Below, in pieces: positions 27,301 through 35,087 of a stretch of DNA of 64,000 bases; position 1 is the first letter of the stretch, and every line of letters starts with the position of its first letter. Below the pieces are notes generated by a model, which was not told the DNA's origin, did no database searches, and worked only from the letters and a program-made list of their open reading frames with translations. Source of the DNA: Chryseobacterium sp. 3008163 (GTDB lineage: Bacteria; Bacteroidota; Bacteroidia; Flavobacteriales; Weeksellaceae); NCBI RefSeq assembly GCF_003669035.1, contig NZ_CP033070.1, positions 4,030,001 through 4,094,000 of the forward strand. The letters run 5' to 3'. The translations under genes were made by a program, and so were the position numbers.

Positions 27301-28701
27301 TTATGGTTTTAACTCGGTTATTGGTTGTCCGTTAACGGTTACATTTTTTAAAGTCACATTTTTCAAGTAATCTACTTTATAAGGAATTTCAACGCCAGTC
27401 ATTTTAGCATTTATCATCGTGAAATCTGTTACAGGAGAAGTTTCGTAAGCGTCAGAAAATACAGCATATTTTCCTCCTTTTTCTACCACAAGATTTTCAA
27501 CCCAGATATTTCTGATAGTAGGAATGTGATTTCCCGGTTTTTCATAATGCATATTGAAACGCACGGCTGCTTCTTTGTAAGCACCTACTTTTGTGTTGTA
27601 GAAAAATACATTTTCGATGATTCCACCTCGGCTAGAACTTGTTTTAATTCTTAAAGCTCTGTCAAGATTCTTGCTGTCCATCACGTTTCCGATGGCGTAA
27701 ATGTTTTTGGCGCCGCCTGCAATTTCACTTCCAATCACAACACCGCCGTGACCATCTTTCATTTCGCAATTTTCGATGATATGGTTTTCGGCAGGTCTTC
27801 CGATGTCTCTTCCGTCTTCGTCTCTCCCTGATTTGATCGCAATACAATCGTCTCCGGTGTCAAAATAAGAATCTTTAATCCATACATTTTTACACGCTTC
27901 AGGGTCGAAACCGTCGTTGTTTGGACCGTGGCTGATTACTTTTACTCTTTCAATCAAAACATTTTCACACAAAACAGGATTTAGGTTCCACATTGGAGAA
28001 TTTTTCACCAAAACATCCGACATATAGAAGTTTTTAGACTTGTAAGGCTGAACAAAATTGGGTCTTAAATACCATCCGTCCCCGAAAATTCTTTCTCTGG
28101 CAGGTTTTCTCTGCGCCATATATTCGTGAAGTTTCGCACGGGCAGGATTTTGTCTTCCGGGACGAGTTTCATTATATCCATATTTTGTAGCGCCGCACCA
28201 GAACCACCAGTTGTCTAAATCTGAATTTCCATCTAGAGTTCCTTTTCCGGTTATAGCGATATTTTCTTCTTCGTAAGCGTAGATTAAAGATGAATAATTC
28301 ATACATTCCATGCCTTCCCAACGCGTAAAAACGATAGGGTAGTCATTGCTGTCCTGGCTGAATAAAATCGTAGAACCATCGCTTAAATGTAGATTAACAT
28401 TAGATTTTAAATAAATTGCTCCTGTCAGGAAAACACCGTTTGGTACGACAACTCTTCCGCCGCCTTCTGCACTGCATTTTTCAATTGCTTTTTTGAAAGC
28501 TTCCGTATTTTTTGTTTTTCCGTCGCCCACAGCTCCGAAATCGGTCACCAGATAATCAACTTTTCTGAATTCCGGTTTTTTGATTTGTTTCTTTAAAGCT
28601 TCTAGTTCTTTTAAAGGTTGTTTTGCGGAAGTCCACGGTTTATATTGTGCCGATAGTGATATCGAGATGGATGCGAGTAGTAGAAATGCGAATTTTTTCA
28701 T
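27301..28701 (-). CDS. GH28 polygalacturonase-like glycoside hydrolase
   Basis: GH28 enzymes hydrolyse alpha-galacturonic acid linkages in pectin or rhamnogalacturonan. The 466-residue protein has a signal peptide ending near SLSAQ. It starts the right-handed beta-helix with FGAVGDGKTKNTEAF. The catalytic signature is present: NNDGFDP near residue 260, TGDDCIAIKSG with the paired Asp, GHGGVVIGSE with the His-containing turn, and ALRIKT in place of the usual RIK. It is the first gene of the reverse-strand glycosidase unit. A promoter-proximal 15-bp motif shared with rhaT (28856-28870) suggests joint control with rhamnose use. Exo- versus endo-action is not decided by sequence. Confidence 0.93.
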   Translation of the reverse strand: MKKFAFLLLASISISLSAQYKPWTSAKQPLKELEALKKQIKKPEFRKVDYLVTDFGAVGDGKTKNTEAFKKAIEKCSAEGGGRVVVPNGVFLTGAIYLKSNVNLHLSDGSTILFSQDSNDYPIVFTRWEGMECMNYSSLIYAYEEENIAITGKGTLDGNSDLDNWWFWCGATKYGYNETRPGRQNPARAKLHEYMAQRKPARERIFGDGWYLRPNFVQPYKSKNFYMSDVLVKNSPMWNLNPVLCENVLIERVKVISHGPNNDGFDPEACKNVWIKDSYFDTGDDCIAIKSGRDEDGRDIGRPAENHIIENCEMKDGHGGVVIGSEIAGGAKNIYAIGNVMDSKNLDRALRIKTSSSRGGIIENVFFYNTKVGAYKEAAVRFNMHYEKPGNHIPTIRNIWVENLVVEKGGKYAVFSDAYETSPVTDFTMINAKMTGVEIPYKVDYLKNVTLKNVTVNGQPITELKP

Positions 28702-28855
28702 AATGTCTGCAAATTGTTTAGTTTAAAAGAAGTATTAGTCTTTAATGCACTTCCTTTATTAATCGCAATCTAAAATAATTGAAACTAAGAATTATCCTGC
28801 ACTGTCGGTATGAAAAAAATAATTAAATTTTTAGTTAAAATTAACTAAGATCAAT

Positions 28856-28870
28856 TGTAATCGATTGCGC
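28856..28870 (-). promoter_or_regulatory. Putative operator upstream of GH28, identical to the rhaT-leader motif
   Basis: TGTAATCGATTGCGC here is the exact reverse complement of 3298-3312. It lies about 155 bases upstream of the GH28 start and keeps the same orientation relative to the gene as in the rhaT leader. Its core AATCGATT is palindromic. It may be a binding site of the pectin/rhamnose regulator. The 232-base gap otherwise holds AT-rich sequence. Confidence 0.45.
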
Positions 28871-28933
28871 TGATTCAAAGATAATTTATTTTAAAAACTC
28901 AGAAAAGATTTACTTTAAGGTTAAAAAAAACTA

Positions 28934-29527
28934 TTAATTCTTCCACTTGCTTTCAAGTGTTCTGAAATTTTGAATGGTCGGCAAAGGCTTTATAAGTAAT
29001 TTTTTTTCTTCTTTTTTCAGAATATCTCCGGAACCCAGAGTTTGTGTAATTTCAGTTTTTATACCTTTTAAAAGATCAAATTCTATTTCGATTGTGTAAT
29101 CTTTACCATCCCAGATTACAGATGAAAAGTTGACTAATTCAAAGTTTCCTTTATTGAATTTAAATTTATCCTGATAATGAAAATCTTTTATTTCAGAATC
29201 GATAACCAAATATCCATCCTCAATAAATGCATACGGAATTTGATCTCCGCCATATTTTCCGTTTGGATATTGTGGATTGAAGATATTTGTGGAAGAAAAG
29301 AATAATTTGAATTTTCCGTCAGACTGTTGAAAGTAGATTTCTAATTTGAGTGGCTGATTAACATCAACGGTATCCATGGAAATCACGGTTTTATCTTGCA
29401 ATCCGTCTTTATTGAGATCACCGAACTCTTCTCGTATCTGTATAGTAAAATGACCCGTATTTCCTTTTTGTTGAGCCATTGAAACAAAAGAAATAAGGAC
29501 GAATAAGATTAAAATTATTTTTCTCAT
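28934..29527 (-). CDS. Hypothetical secreted protein
   Basis: The 197-residue product has a signal peptide ending near VSMAQ and no other membrane span. Early in the mature part is FGDLNKDGLQDKTVI, a calcium-loop-like Asp/Asn motif also seen in FG-GAP and EF-hand-like repeats. The rest is beta-rich. I do not recognise the family. It lies upstream of the GH28 gene on the same strand, but with 232 bases between, so it is probably separate. Confidence 0.65.
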   Translation of the reverse strand: MRKIILILFVLISFVSMAQQKGNTGHFTIQIREEFGDLNKDGLQDKTVISMDTVDVNQPLKLEIYFQQSDGKFKLFFSSTNIFNPQYPNGKYGGDQIPYAFIEDGYLVIDSEIKDFHYQDKFKFNKGNFELVNFSSVIWDGKDYTIEIEFDLLKGIKTEITQTLGSGDILKKEEKKLLIKPLPTIQNFRTLESKWKN

Positions 29528-29605
29528 TAATTAAGTTTACAAAAAACAAGTTGTTCTGAAAAATATTTTTGGTTAGTACCTTATCAAAGGTAATATTTTA
29601 TCTGT

Positions 29606-29633
29606 TTTGTCCGCTCTTTAATCTCTATTTTTG
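29606..29633 (+). promoter_or_regulatory. Promoter of the EamA transporter gene
   Basis: TTTG (29606-29609) and TATTTTTG (29626-29633) match the Bacteroidota -33/-7 pattern with a 16-base spacer. The gene starts 39 bases further on. Confidence 0.5.
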
Positions 29634-29672
29634 CACCATCATTTTATTTCAATTTAATACAGACAATTTCAC

Positions 29673-30572
29673 TTGAATAATCTAAAATATTACTTAGCTG
29701 CAGTACTTGCTTTTTCTATTTGGGGAACATTTAGTTTGGTTTTAAAGCCACTGCATTCATACCCATCATTGGATATTCTTTTTTATCGTGTTTTCAGCTG
29801 TGCCATTATTATGACGGTAGTTTCTGTTGCTTTCAAAAGAGAAAAAATAAAGAATAATGTAATTTTTTTTAAGTCTCTACCGAAAAAGAGCAGAAGAGAA
29901 ATGATTGTCTTAAATGTTGGAAGCAGTATTTTGTTGACAGCAAATTGGTTTTCATTCATTTATGTGATGAATCATGTAAGTGTGCGGGCGACTTCTGTAG
30001 CTTATTTGGTTTGCCCGATTATTACGACTATACTTGCTTATTTTCTGTTGCGTGATAGATTGTCAAAAATGCAATGGCTATCGGTATTTCTGAGTTGTAT
30101 AGGTTGTGTGTTGCTTTCTTATGCCAATATGATTGATATGTTTTACAGCAGTCTGATTGGCTTTACTTACGCTGCATATTTGATCAGCCAAAACAAAAAT
30201 ACCAAGTTTGATAAATTTCTGGTTCTTAATTTTCATATTTTACTATCAGCGCTTATTTTACTGCCATTTTTTCCGGCTTTCTCTGGGCCGATTCCTACTG
30301 ATTTTAAATTTTATTTCTATGTTGAAATCATCGCTGTACTTTACACAATTGTTCCATTACTGCTGAATTTATTTGCCTTGAGTGGAATAGCTTCATCAAA
30401 AGTAGGAATGATTTTAAATATTAATCCAATCATCGCTTTTGTTTTGGCCGGAGTTGTTTATCATGAGCCTTTGGGTGTTTTGCAGATATTTCCTTATGCG
30501 TTGATATTCCTGGCTGTGATTGTGTTTAATGGCAATCAGATCTTTAAAATAAAAGATTCAAACGTAAATTAA
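29673..30572 (+). CDS. EamA/DMT-family transporter
   Basis: The 299-residue protein has about ten hydrophobic segments and the two EamA repeats: FSIWGTFSLVLKPL near the start and SSKVGMILNINPIIAFVLAGVVYHEP in the second half. Such proteins export or import small metabolites; the substrate is unknown. No ATG precedes the first membrane span, so the TTG at 29673 is taken as the start. It is convergent with the acetyltransferase gene and has its own promoter. Confidence 0.85.
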   Translation: MNNLKYYLAAVLAFSIWGTFSLVLKPLHSYPSLDILFYRVFSCAIIMTVVSVAFKREKIKNNVIFFKSLPKKSRREMIVLNVGSSILLTANWFSFIYVMNHVSVRATSVAYLVCPIITTILAYFLLRDRLSKMQWLSVFLSCIGCVLLSYANMIDMFYSSLIGFTYAAYLISQNKNTKFDKFLVLNFHILLSALILLPFFPAFSGPIPTDFKFYFYVEIIAVLYTIVPLLLNLFALSGIASSKVGMILNINPIIAFVLAGVVYHEPLGVLQIFPYALIFLAVIVFNGNQIFKIKDSNVN

Positions 30573-30608
30573 TTTTGAGTATTTATGAATCAATTCACGT
30601 TTGAAATC
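30555..30608. terminator. Possible bidirectional terminator between convergent genes
   Basis: GATTCAAACGT (30555-30565) and ACGTTTGAAATC (30597-30608) form an imperfect inverted repeat over the end of the transporter gene and the short gap before the convergent acetyltransferase gene. The T tract is weak, so confidence is modest. Confidence 0.4.
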
Positions 30609-30629
30609 AATAATAATTATTTATTTAAA

Positions 30630-31255
30630 TTAATCTTCATCCATCAACATCTGAAACCTTTCAGTAAAAAGCCCGACATGATAACCATCCATTAAAGCGT
30701 GATGCCCATGAATCGAAACATTCATTGTTTTAGTGTCATTGACATCCATCATTTTTCCAAAAGAAATTTTCGGACAACTGTCTGAAATAGAAAATTTTCT
30801 TGCATGTGAAATTGAAGTAAAATTTAACCACGGAACGGCAGAAAAATGAATAACATTGTCTCCTCCTTTTGCCGGAAGCAGGGTATTTGATGATTTCACC
30901 CTTTCAATTTCGTTTTTGGCTATGGTTTGAAAAACAGACTCATCAGAATCAAAATCAATGTATGAAAAACCGAAAGTGTTATTGGGTCGATTGATAGTTG
31001 CTGATGCATGAATAACATCATATAGAAATGGTTTATCTTCAACAATTCGATATCTGAAGTTCTCAATTTCGTTGGCAGTTTTTATGGCTCTGTACAGATA
31101 ATAGAGGAAAAAAGATTGATTTTTTCTTTGGCAGATTGGTAAGCTTTTGTACAATCTATGCTTACCGTTGTTCCGAAAAAAGGCTCTTCAAACTGAGAGA
31201 AAAAAAGGTATTGTTCTTTACGATCCCATTCGTTGATTGGTATTAATGTCTTCAT
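30630..31255 (-). CDS. CatA-like chloramphenicol acetyltransferase family protein (one frameshift)
   Basis: The family transfers acetyl from acetyl-CoA, typically to chloramphenicol. The C-terminal active-site motif is clear: HGHHALMDGYHVGLF, with the catalytic His of the HHxxxDG signature. The N-terminal part starts at the ATG at 31255 (MKTLIPINEWDRKEQY). The frame breaks at an A6 run (31108-31113; T6 on the coding strand). One more base restores INLFFLYYLYRAIKTANEIE, which fits the family. The joined length is about 209 residues, the normal size for CatA. Whether it confers chloramphenicol resistance cannot be told from sequence. Confidence 0.85.
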
Positions 31256-31304
31256 TTTTAGTATTTATTATTGTTATTTCGAAAAACAAAATTGATTGTT
31301 TTTC

Positions 31305-31312
31305 TATATTTG
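31305..31312 (+). promoter_or_regulatory. Promoter -7 element of the Crp/Fnr-type gene
   Basis: TATATTTG matches the TAnnTTTG consensus and lies about 70 bases before the start codon. No clear -33 element is visible at the usual distance. Confidence 0.4.
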
Positions 31313-31380
31313 CATGTTTTACAGCAGCAAAATTCTTAAATACCCAAAACAATAAAAAGGACATTTGTCCCTGACATCCA

Positions 31381-31956
31381 ATGTTAAGAACCAATCAGTC
31401 ATTTTTGGCTTATGTAAGCAATCTTTATGAGAAGCAAAACCGCAAAGAAGATATTATTGTAAGATCTTTTGAGGAAGGGGAGTTGCTGGTGTCTCAAAAT
31501 GAAGAGGTCAACAAGGTAATACTTTTGAGGGAAGGCATTGTAAAATGCAGCCTGACCGAGGGAAATGGAAAAGAATATATCCTTGAATTTTCCGGAAGTG
31601 GAGAAATTATTGGCGAGTTAGAAAGCATTCGTGAAGTAAAAGCATTATGTACGATTGAAGCACTGACAGCGGTAAAAGTTTATTCCATCTCAATTCCTTA
31701 TTTCAGGAAACTTTTAAAAGAAGATATTGTTTTCAATGGGTTTTTGCTAAATGTTTTTGCAGAACGCATATCCAATACTTCATCGCGCGCCTCGTATCAG
31801 CAGCTTTACACAGTAGAGGAAAGTCTAAACAGACTATTAGAACTGCAATCTGAGCAGGATATAAAAATTTCAAAAGAAAATATGGCCGCTTATCTTGGAG
31901 TTTCGGTGAGAAGTTTAAACCGAAGCTTAAAGAGTTTACTGAATAAAGACGAATAG
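31381..31956 (+). CDS. Crp/Fnr-family transcriptional regulator (YeiL-like)
   Basis: The 191-residue protein has an N-terminal cyclic-nucleotide-binding-like beta barrel (SFEEGELLVSQNEEVNKVILLREGIVK; EFSGSGEIIGELESI) and a C-terminal helix-turn-helix (KENMAAYLGVSVRSLNRSLKSL). No cysteine cluster for an iron-sulfur centre is present. The effector and targets are unknown. It is divergent from the acetyltransferase gene. The C-terminal wing may be cut short: adding one A near 31950 would extend the frame with DEIVFQNKIITYFH, so a twelfth frameshift is possible but unproven. Confidence 0.8.
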   Translation: MLRTNQSFLAYVSNLYEKQNRKEDIIVRSFEEGELLVSQNEEVNKVILLREGIVKCSLTEGNGKEYILEFSGSGEIIGELESIREVKALCTIEALTAVKVYSISIPYFRKLLKEDIVFNGFLLNVFAERISNTSSRASYQQLYTVEESLNRLLELQSEQDIKISKENMAAYLGVSVRSLNRSLKSLLNKDE

Positions 31957-31974
31957 TATTTCAAAATAAAATAA

Positions 31975-32516
31975 TTACTTACTTTCATTAAATTCTTCCT
32001 TTGTAATCGTAAAAATATACATTTCCTTATGATTGTAGATTACTTTTTATTAAATATCATTCCGTTTTTTGCAGCGACTTTTTTCGAGTTTTCATTTTCC
32101 GGAAAAATCATTGAGATTAATCGATCATGAAAATTATTTTCAAAAGCAAATTCTTTACATTTCTTAGCACTTTCAAGTGCAAAACCCATTTTTCTGAAAT
32201 TGGGAAGAATGGAGTAGGCAATTTCAAGTTCAAATTTATTTTCAACATTCCGTACCAAAAGTCCGCATTGACCGACTAACTGATTAGTTTCTTTGCAGAT
32301 GAGAGCGTTTTGCCCGCCTAGATCATTTTCATAACGATGAAAAGTCCATTCAAACCATTTTTCACAACATTCTTCGGCATTTTTAAACTCAGACATTCCA
32401 AGAAGTTTTGTAGTTTGTTCATCTTTAAATAGTTCCATCCAAATTTCAAAATCAGAATGTTCCAATTTTCTGAATCTGAGTCTGCCGGTTTCCTGATGAT
32501 TTAAAAGAAATTTCAT
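31975..32516 (-). CDS. GNAT-family N-acetyltransferase, RimJ/RimL-like (one frameshift near the end)
   Basis: The protein carries the RimL-type start TGRLRFRKLEHSDFEIW, the acceptor-side strand GQCGLLV, the acetyl-CoA loop region FRKMGFALESAKKC, and the terminal ENENSKKVAAKNGM. As read, it stops after FNKK at 32040. One more base in the T5 run at 32044-32048 (A5 on the coding strand) continues as VIYNHKEMYIFTITKEEF, which matches the expected last beta strand. This ends at 31975, giving about 180 residues. The substrate is unknown. Confidence 0.8.
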
Positions 32517-32694
32517 TGTTGATAGTACTTAGAATGTTTATTAATCTACCAAATTTAGATTATAAATCACCAATTAAGCCATTTATCAATGAGTTTTTAT
32601 AGAAGAAAAGGATGATTTTTAAGATTTAAATTAAATAATTCACGTTTAACATTAAATTTTTTCATCAATGTTAGGCTGGATGCATCTGAAAACA

Positions 32695-32702
32695 TATATT
32701 TG
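32695..32702 (+). promoter_or_regulatory. Promoter -7 element of the histone-like gene
   Basis: TATATTTG matches the flavobacterial -7 consensus 20 bases before the start codon. A -33 element is not obvious. Confidence 0.45.
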
Positions 32703-32722
32703 CACCCTAAATTTTTATAGAC

Positions 32723-32899
32723 ATGAAAGAACTTATTGAAAAAATCAACGCAGAATTCGAAGCGTTTGCAACTGAAGCAAACCAACAATCAGAAAAAGGA
32801 AACAAGGCAGCGGGTACTAGAGCTCGTAAATCAGCTTTAGAATTGAGCAAATTGTTCAAAGAATTCAGAAAAGTTTCTGTAGAAGAATCTAAAAAATAA
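32723..32899 (+). CDS. Histone H1-like DNA-associated protein (Hc1-like)
   Basis: This short 58-residue protein starts MKELIEKINAEFEAF. It ends in GTRARKSALELSKLFKEFRK followed by VSVEESKK, a lysine-rich helix typical of the Hc1-like proteins of Bacteroidota. The charge pattern (acidic first half, basic second half) fits the family. It is probably abundant and nucleoid associated. It has its own -7 element and a strong terminator directly after the stop, so it is a single-gene transcript. Confidence 0.85.
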   Translation: MKELIEKINAEFEAFATEANQQSEKGNKAAGTRARKSALELSKLFKEFRKVSVEESKK

Positions 32900-32909
32900 T
32901 ACAGACTCG

Positions 32910-32937
32910 GCCGGCTTTTTTAGCCGGCTTTTTTTTT
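32910..32937 (+). terminator. Rho-independent terminator of the histone-like gene
   Basis: GCCGGC pairs with GCCGGC (its own complement) across a 7-base loop and is followed by nine Ts. Confidence 0.9.
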
Positions 32938-32939
32938 AC

Positions 32940-33752
32940 TCAATTTTTCAAGTTTTTGTTTACTTTAGGTCTCAGCTTCATCACAGACAAATAAGATGAT
33001 GTGAAAGCAGAAAGACTTTTGTAGCCTACTTTGAAGGCGATTTCGCTCAGTGTGAATTGTTTTGAATCAATCAGTTCTACACTTTTTACAATTCTGATCA
33101 GCTGTATATATTTCTTCAGGCTGATTCCCGTTTCAGATTTAAAAATCCTTTGCAGGCTTCTTGCAGACATATTTCCTTTTTCGGTTAAATCTTCAATGCT
33201 TACATGTTGTTTAAAATTGACATTGATGAAATTACAAACCGCCGTCAGTCTCGAATCTACAGGCGCAGGAATCTGAAAGAAATTAGTTTCATTGCAGAAA
33301 TTAGGTAGACTTGTCAGAATTGCAGTCATAAAAGTGCTTTGTTCTGCATCTTCAGTCAGCAACTTATTCCATTTTGAAGCGTAAAGTAGCATCTCTTTCA
33401 AAACCGATGGTGCCGGAAACACATGTACGTCTTTAAAGAAATCATTCTCCAAACCTTTTTTAAATAAAACAACCATCAGCTTTACGGTTTCAGATTCTGA
33501 AGTAATTCGGTGTTTTTTTGAACCTGGAATCCAAATCACATGATTCTGAGGTACGAGATATATTTTTTGATCAATATGAAAATACTGATAACCTTCTTCT
33601 ACAAAAGTAAGCTGCGAACGCTCGTGGAAGTGCTCATAATCATCATGCTTCCAGTCTTTTTCGTACCAAATATAAATGTCTTTATCAACAGAATCAGAAA
33701 AATATCCCGGAAAATTTTCCGATAAACTGCATTTGATTTTGGCGTTTTGCAT
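32940..33752 (-). CDS. AraC-family transcriptional regulator
   Basis: The 270-residue protein has an N-terminal cupin-like ligand-binding part (HFHERSQLTFVEEGYQYFHI; HVIWIPGSKKHRI). The C-terminal AraC DNA-binding region holds two helix-turn-helix units (DLTEKGNMSARSLQRIFKSETGISLKKYI and FTLSEIAFKVGYKSLSAFTSSY). It is divergent from the flavodoxin-RidA gene, with 68 bases between the starts and overlapping promoter elements, so it probably regulates that gene. The ligand is unknown. Confidence 0.88.
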   Translation of the reverse strand: MQNAKIKCSLSENFPGYFSDSVDKDIYIWYEKDWKHDDYEHFHERSQLTFVEEGYQYFHIDQKIYLVPQNHVIWIPGSKKHRITSESETVKLMVVLFKKGLENDFFKDVHVFPAPSVLKEMLLYASKWNKLLTEDAEQSTFMTAILTSLPNFCNETNFFQIPAPVDSRLTAVCNFINVNFKQHVSIEDLTEKGNMSARSLQRIFKSETGISLKKYIQLIRIVKSVELIDSKQFTLSEIAFKVGYKSLSAFTSSYLSVMKLRPKVNKNLKN

Positions 33753-33764
33753 ATTGTTTTTGGC

Positions 33765-33795
33765 AAAATTAATGAAAATAGCCTTCTTAATTTTG
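33765..33795. promoter_or_regulatory. Divergent promoter region between the AraC gene and the flavodoxin-RidA gene
   Basis: TAATTTTG occurs on the forward strand at 33788-33795 and, as CAAAATTA, on the reverse strand at 33765-33772. Both are -7-like. The reverse element would place the AraC transcript start only a few bases before its ATG at 33752, close to leaderless. The forward gene starts at 33821. Confidence 0.45.
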
Positions 33796-33820
33796 TACCA
33801 TCAATTATTTTAAAATTTTT

Positions 33821-34963
33821 ATGAAAATGACAAAAGGAATTTTTACATTCATTCTTCTATTTTTAATCACAAATATTATGCTGGCACAAGACAATAAAAC
33901 AAAAGTACTGGTTTTGATTCATTCAGATAATGGCGGAACTTACGAATTGGCAAAGGAAATTTCTAAAGGAATTGAAAACTATGGAAATACTAAAGCAATC
34001 ATTAAACTTGTAAAATCTTCATCGCATGAAAAGCTGAAAAACCTTCCTGTTGCAACAGTTGACGAGTTGGCCTCGTATGACGGAATCGCCTTTGGTTCGC
34101 CTGTTTATTTTGGAAATATAAGCACAGGAATGAGCGAATTTATTGCTAAAACGGTTAATGTATGGACAAATCATGAATTGGAAGGAATGCCTGCAACGGT
34201 TTTTATGTCTGCAGGAAGTGGAGCAGGAAACGAACTGGCTGTTCAGTCATTTTGGAACAGTCTTTCAGTTCACGGAATGGTTTTGGTCTCAAACGGTATT
34301 CGTGGTAATGATAAGATAGATTCTACAATCCCGCAGGGAAATACGGTATTGGGAGTAACGAGTTTAGCTTCAGTGAAAAATGTGCAGCGATCAAGCGAAA
34401 GTGAAAAATATTTAGCGAGAATTCAGGGTGAGAATTTTGCAAAAGTGGCATCAGCTTTAAAGGGTACTTTTCAAAAGAAAGTTACAAAAGAAACTTTAAA
34501 AACAGAAACTGTTGATGCTGTTTTAAAAAAGAAAAACATCATGCTGCCCAGCGTTCCAAAGCCTGCAGGAAATTATCAACCTTATGTAAGATCAGGGAAT
34601 CTGATTTTCATTAATCAGGTTGCTTTGAAAGATGGTAAAATTCTTAATCCCGGAAAATTAGGAATTTCGGTTGATGAAAATCAGGTGAAAGAAGCTACAA
34701 AACAGACAATGCTCAATGTTTTGGCAGTATTGAAAGACGCTGTGAACGGAGATTTAGATCAAGTGAAAAAAGTTGTTCAGCTCACCGGAATTTTTAATAC
34801 AAAAGACGACTACACCAAGCATGCAGATTTGATGAATGTCGCTTCAGATCTCGCAGTGGAAGTCTTTGGTGAAAAAGGAAAACATGCAAGAGCTACACTC
34901 GGAGCATCATCGATTCCTGTGAATTCTTCGGTAGAAATTCAGGCCATATTTGAGGTTGAATAA
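33821..34963 (+). CDS. Exported fusion of flavodoxin/NADPH-FMN-reductase-like domain with RidA (YjgF) domain
   Basis: Residues 1-22 form a signal peptide ending near MLAQ. Residues 28-205 resemble WrbA/flavodoxin-like FMN proteins (KVLVLIHSDNGGTYELAKEI; YDGIAFGSPVYFGNISTGM; TVFMSAGSGAGNEL). After a linker, residues 245-380 are a RidA domain with PAGNYQPYVRSGNLIFINQ, the Arg-bearing HARATLGASSIP and VEIQAIF at the end. RidA enzymes deaminate reactive enamines and imines. The cytoplasmic folds behind a signal peptide are unusual. It is divergent from an AraC regulator. Domain calls are firm; the function of the fusion is unknown. Confidence 0.85.
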   Translation: MKMTKGIFTFILLFLITNIMLAQDNKTKVLVLIHSDNGGTYELAKEISKGIENYGNTKAIIKLVKSSSHEKLKNLPVATVDELASYDGIAFGSPVYFGNISTGMSEFIAKTVNVWTNHELEGMPATVFMSAGSGAGNELAVQSFWNSLSVHGMVLVSNGIRGNDKIDSTIPQGNTVLGVTSLASVKNVQRSSESEKYLARIQGENFAKVASALKGTFQKKVTKETLKTETVDAVLKKKNIMLPSVPKPAGNYQPYVRSGNLIFINQVALKDGKILNPGKLGISVDENQVKEATKQTMLNVLAVLKDAVNGDLDQVKKVVQLTGIFNTKDDYTKHADLMNVASDLAVEVFGEKGKHARATLGASSIPVNSSVEIQAIFEVE

Positions 34964-35049
34964 GTGTAGAAAACCGTTAAAGAAAATTAAATATTCACAA
35001 ATAATATTAAATATATCAAACCTCGTTGAAATGTAACCTGTTTTGAATT

Positions 35050-35081
35050 TATATTTGCTCCGCTAATAACCAATAGCGGAG
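35050..35081 (+). promoter_or_regulatory. Promoter with an adjoining 8-bp inverted repeat upstream of the 35.1-kb gene
   Basis: TATATTTG (35050-35057) is directly followed by CTCCGCTA / TAGCGGAG (35058-35065, 35074-35081) with an 8-base loop. The repeat would sit over the transcription start or in the first bases of the leader, 7 bases before the ATG at 35088. It may be an operator or an mRNA hairpin. It could also end the upstream transcript, but it lacks a good T run. Confidence 0.5.
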
Positions 35082-35087
35082 TTTATT

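Noticed and set aside
30630..31255. The acetyltransferase as an acquired resistance gene
   Set aside because: There are no flanking mobile elements or change in base composition, so I treat it as a resident family member.
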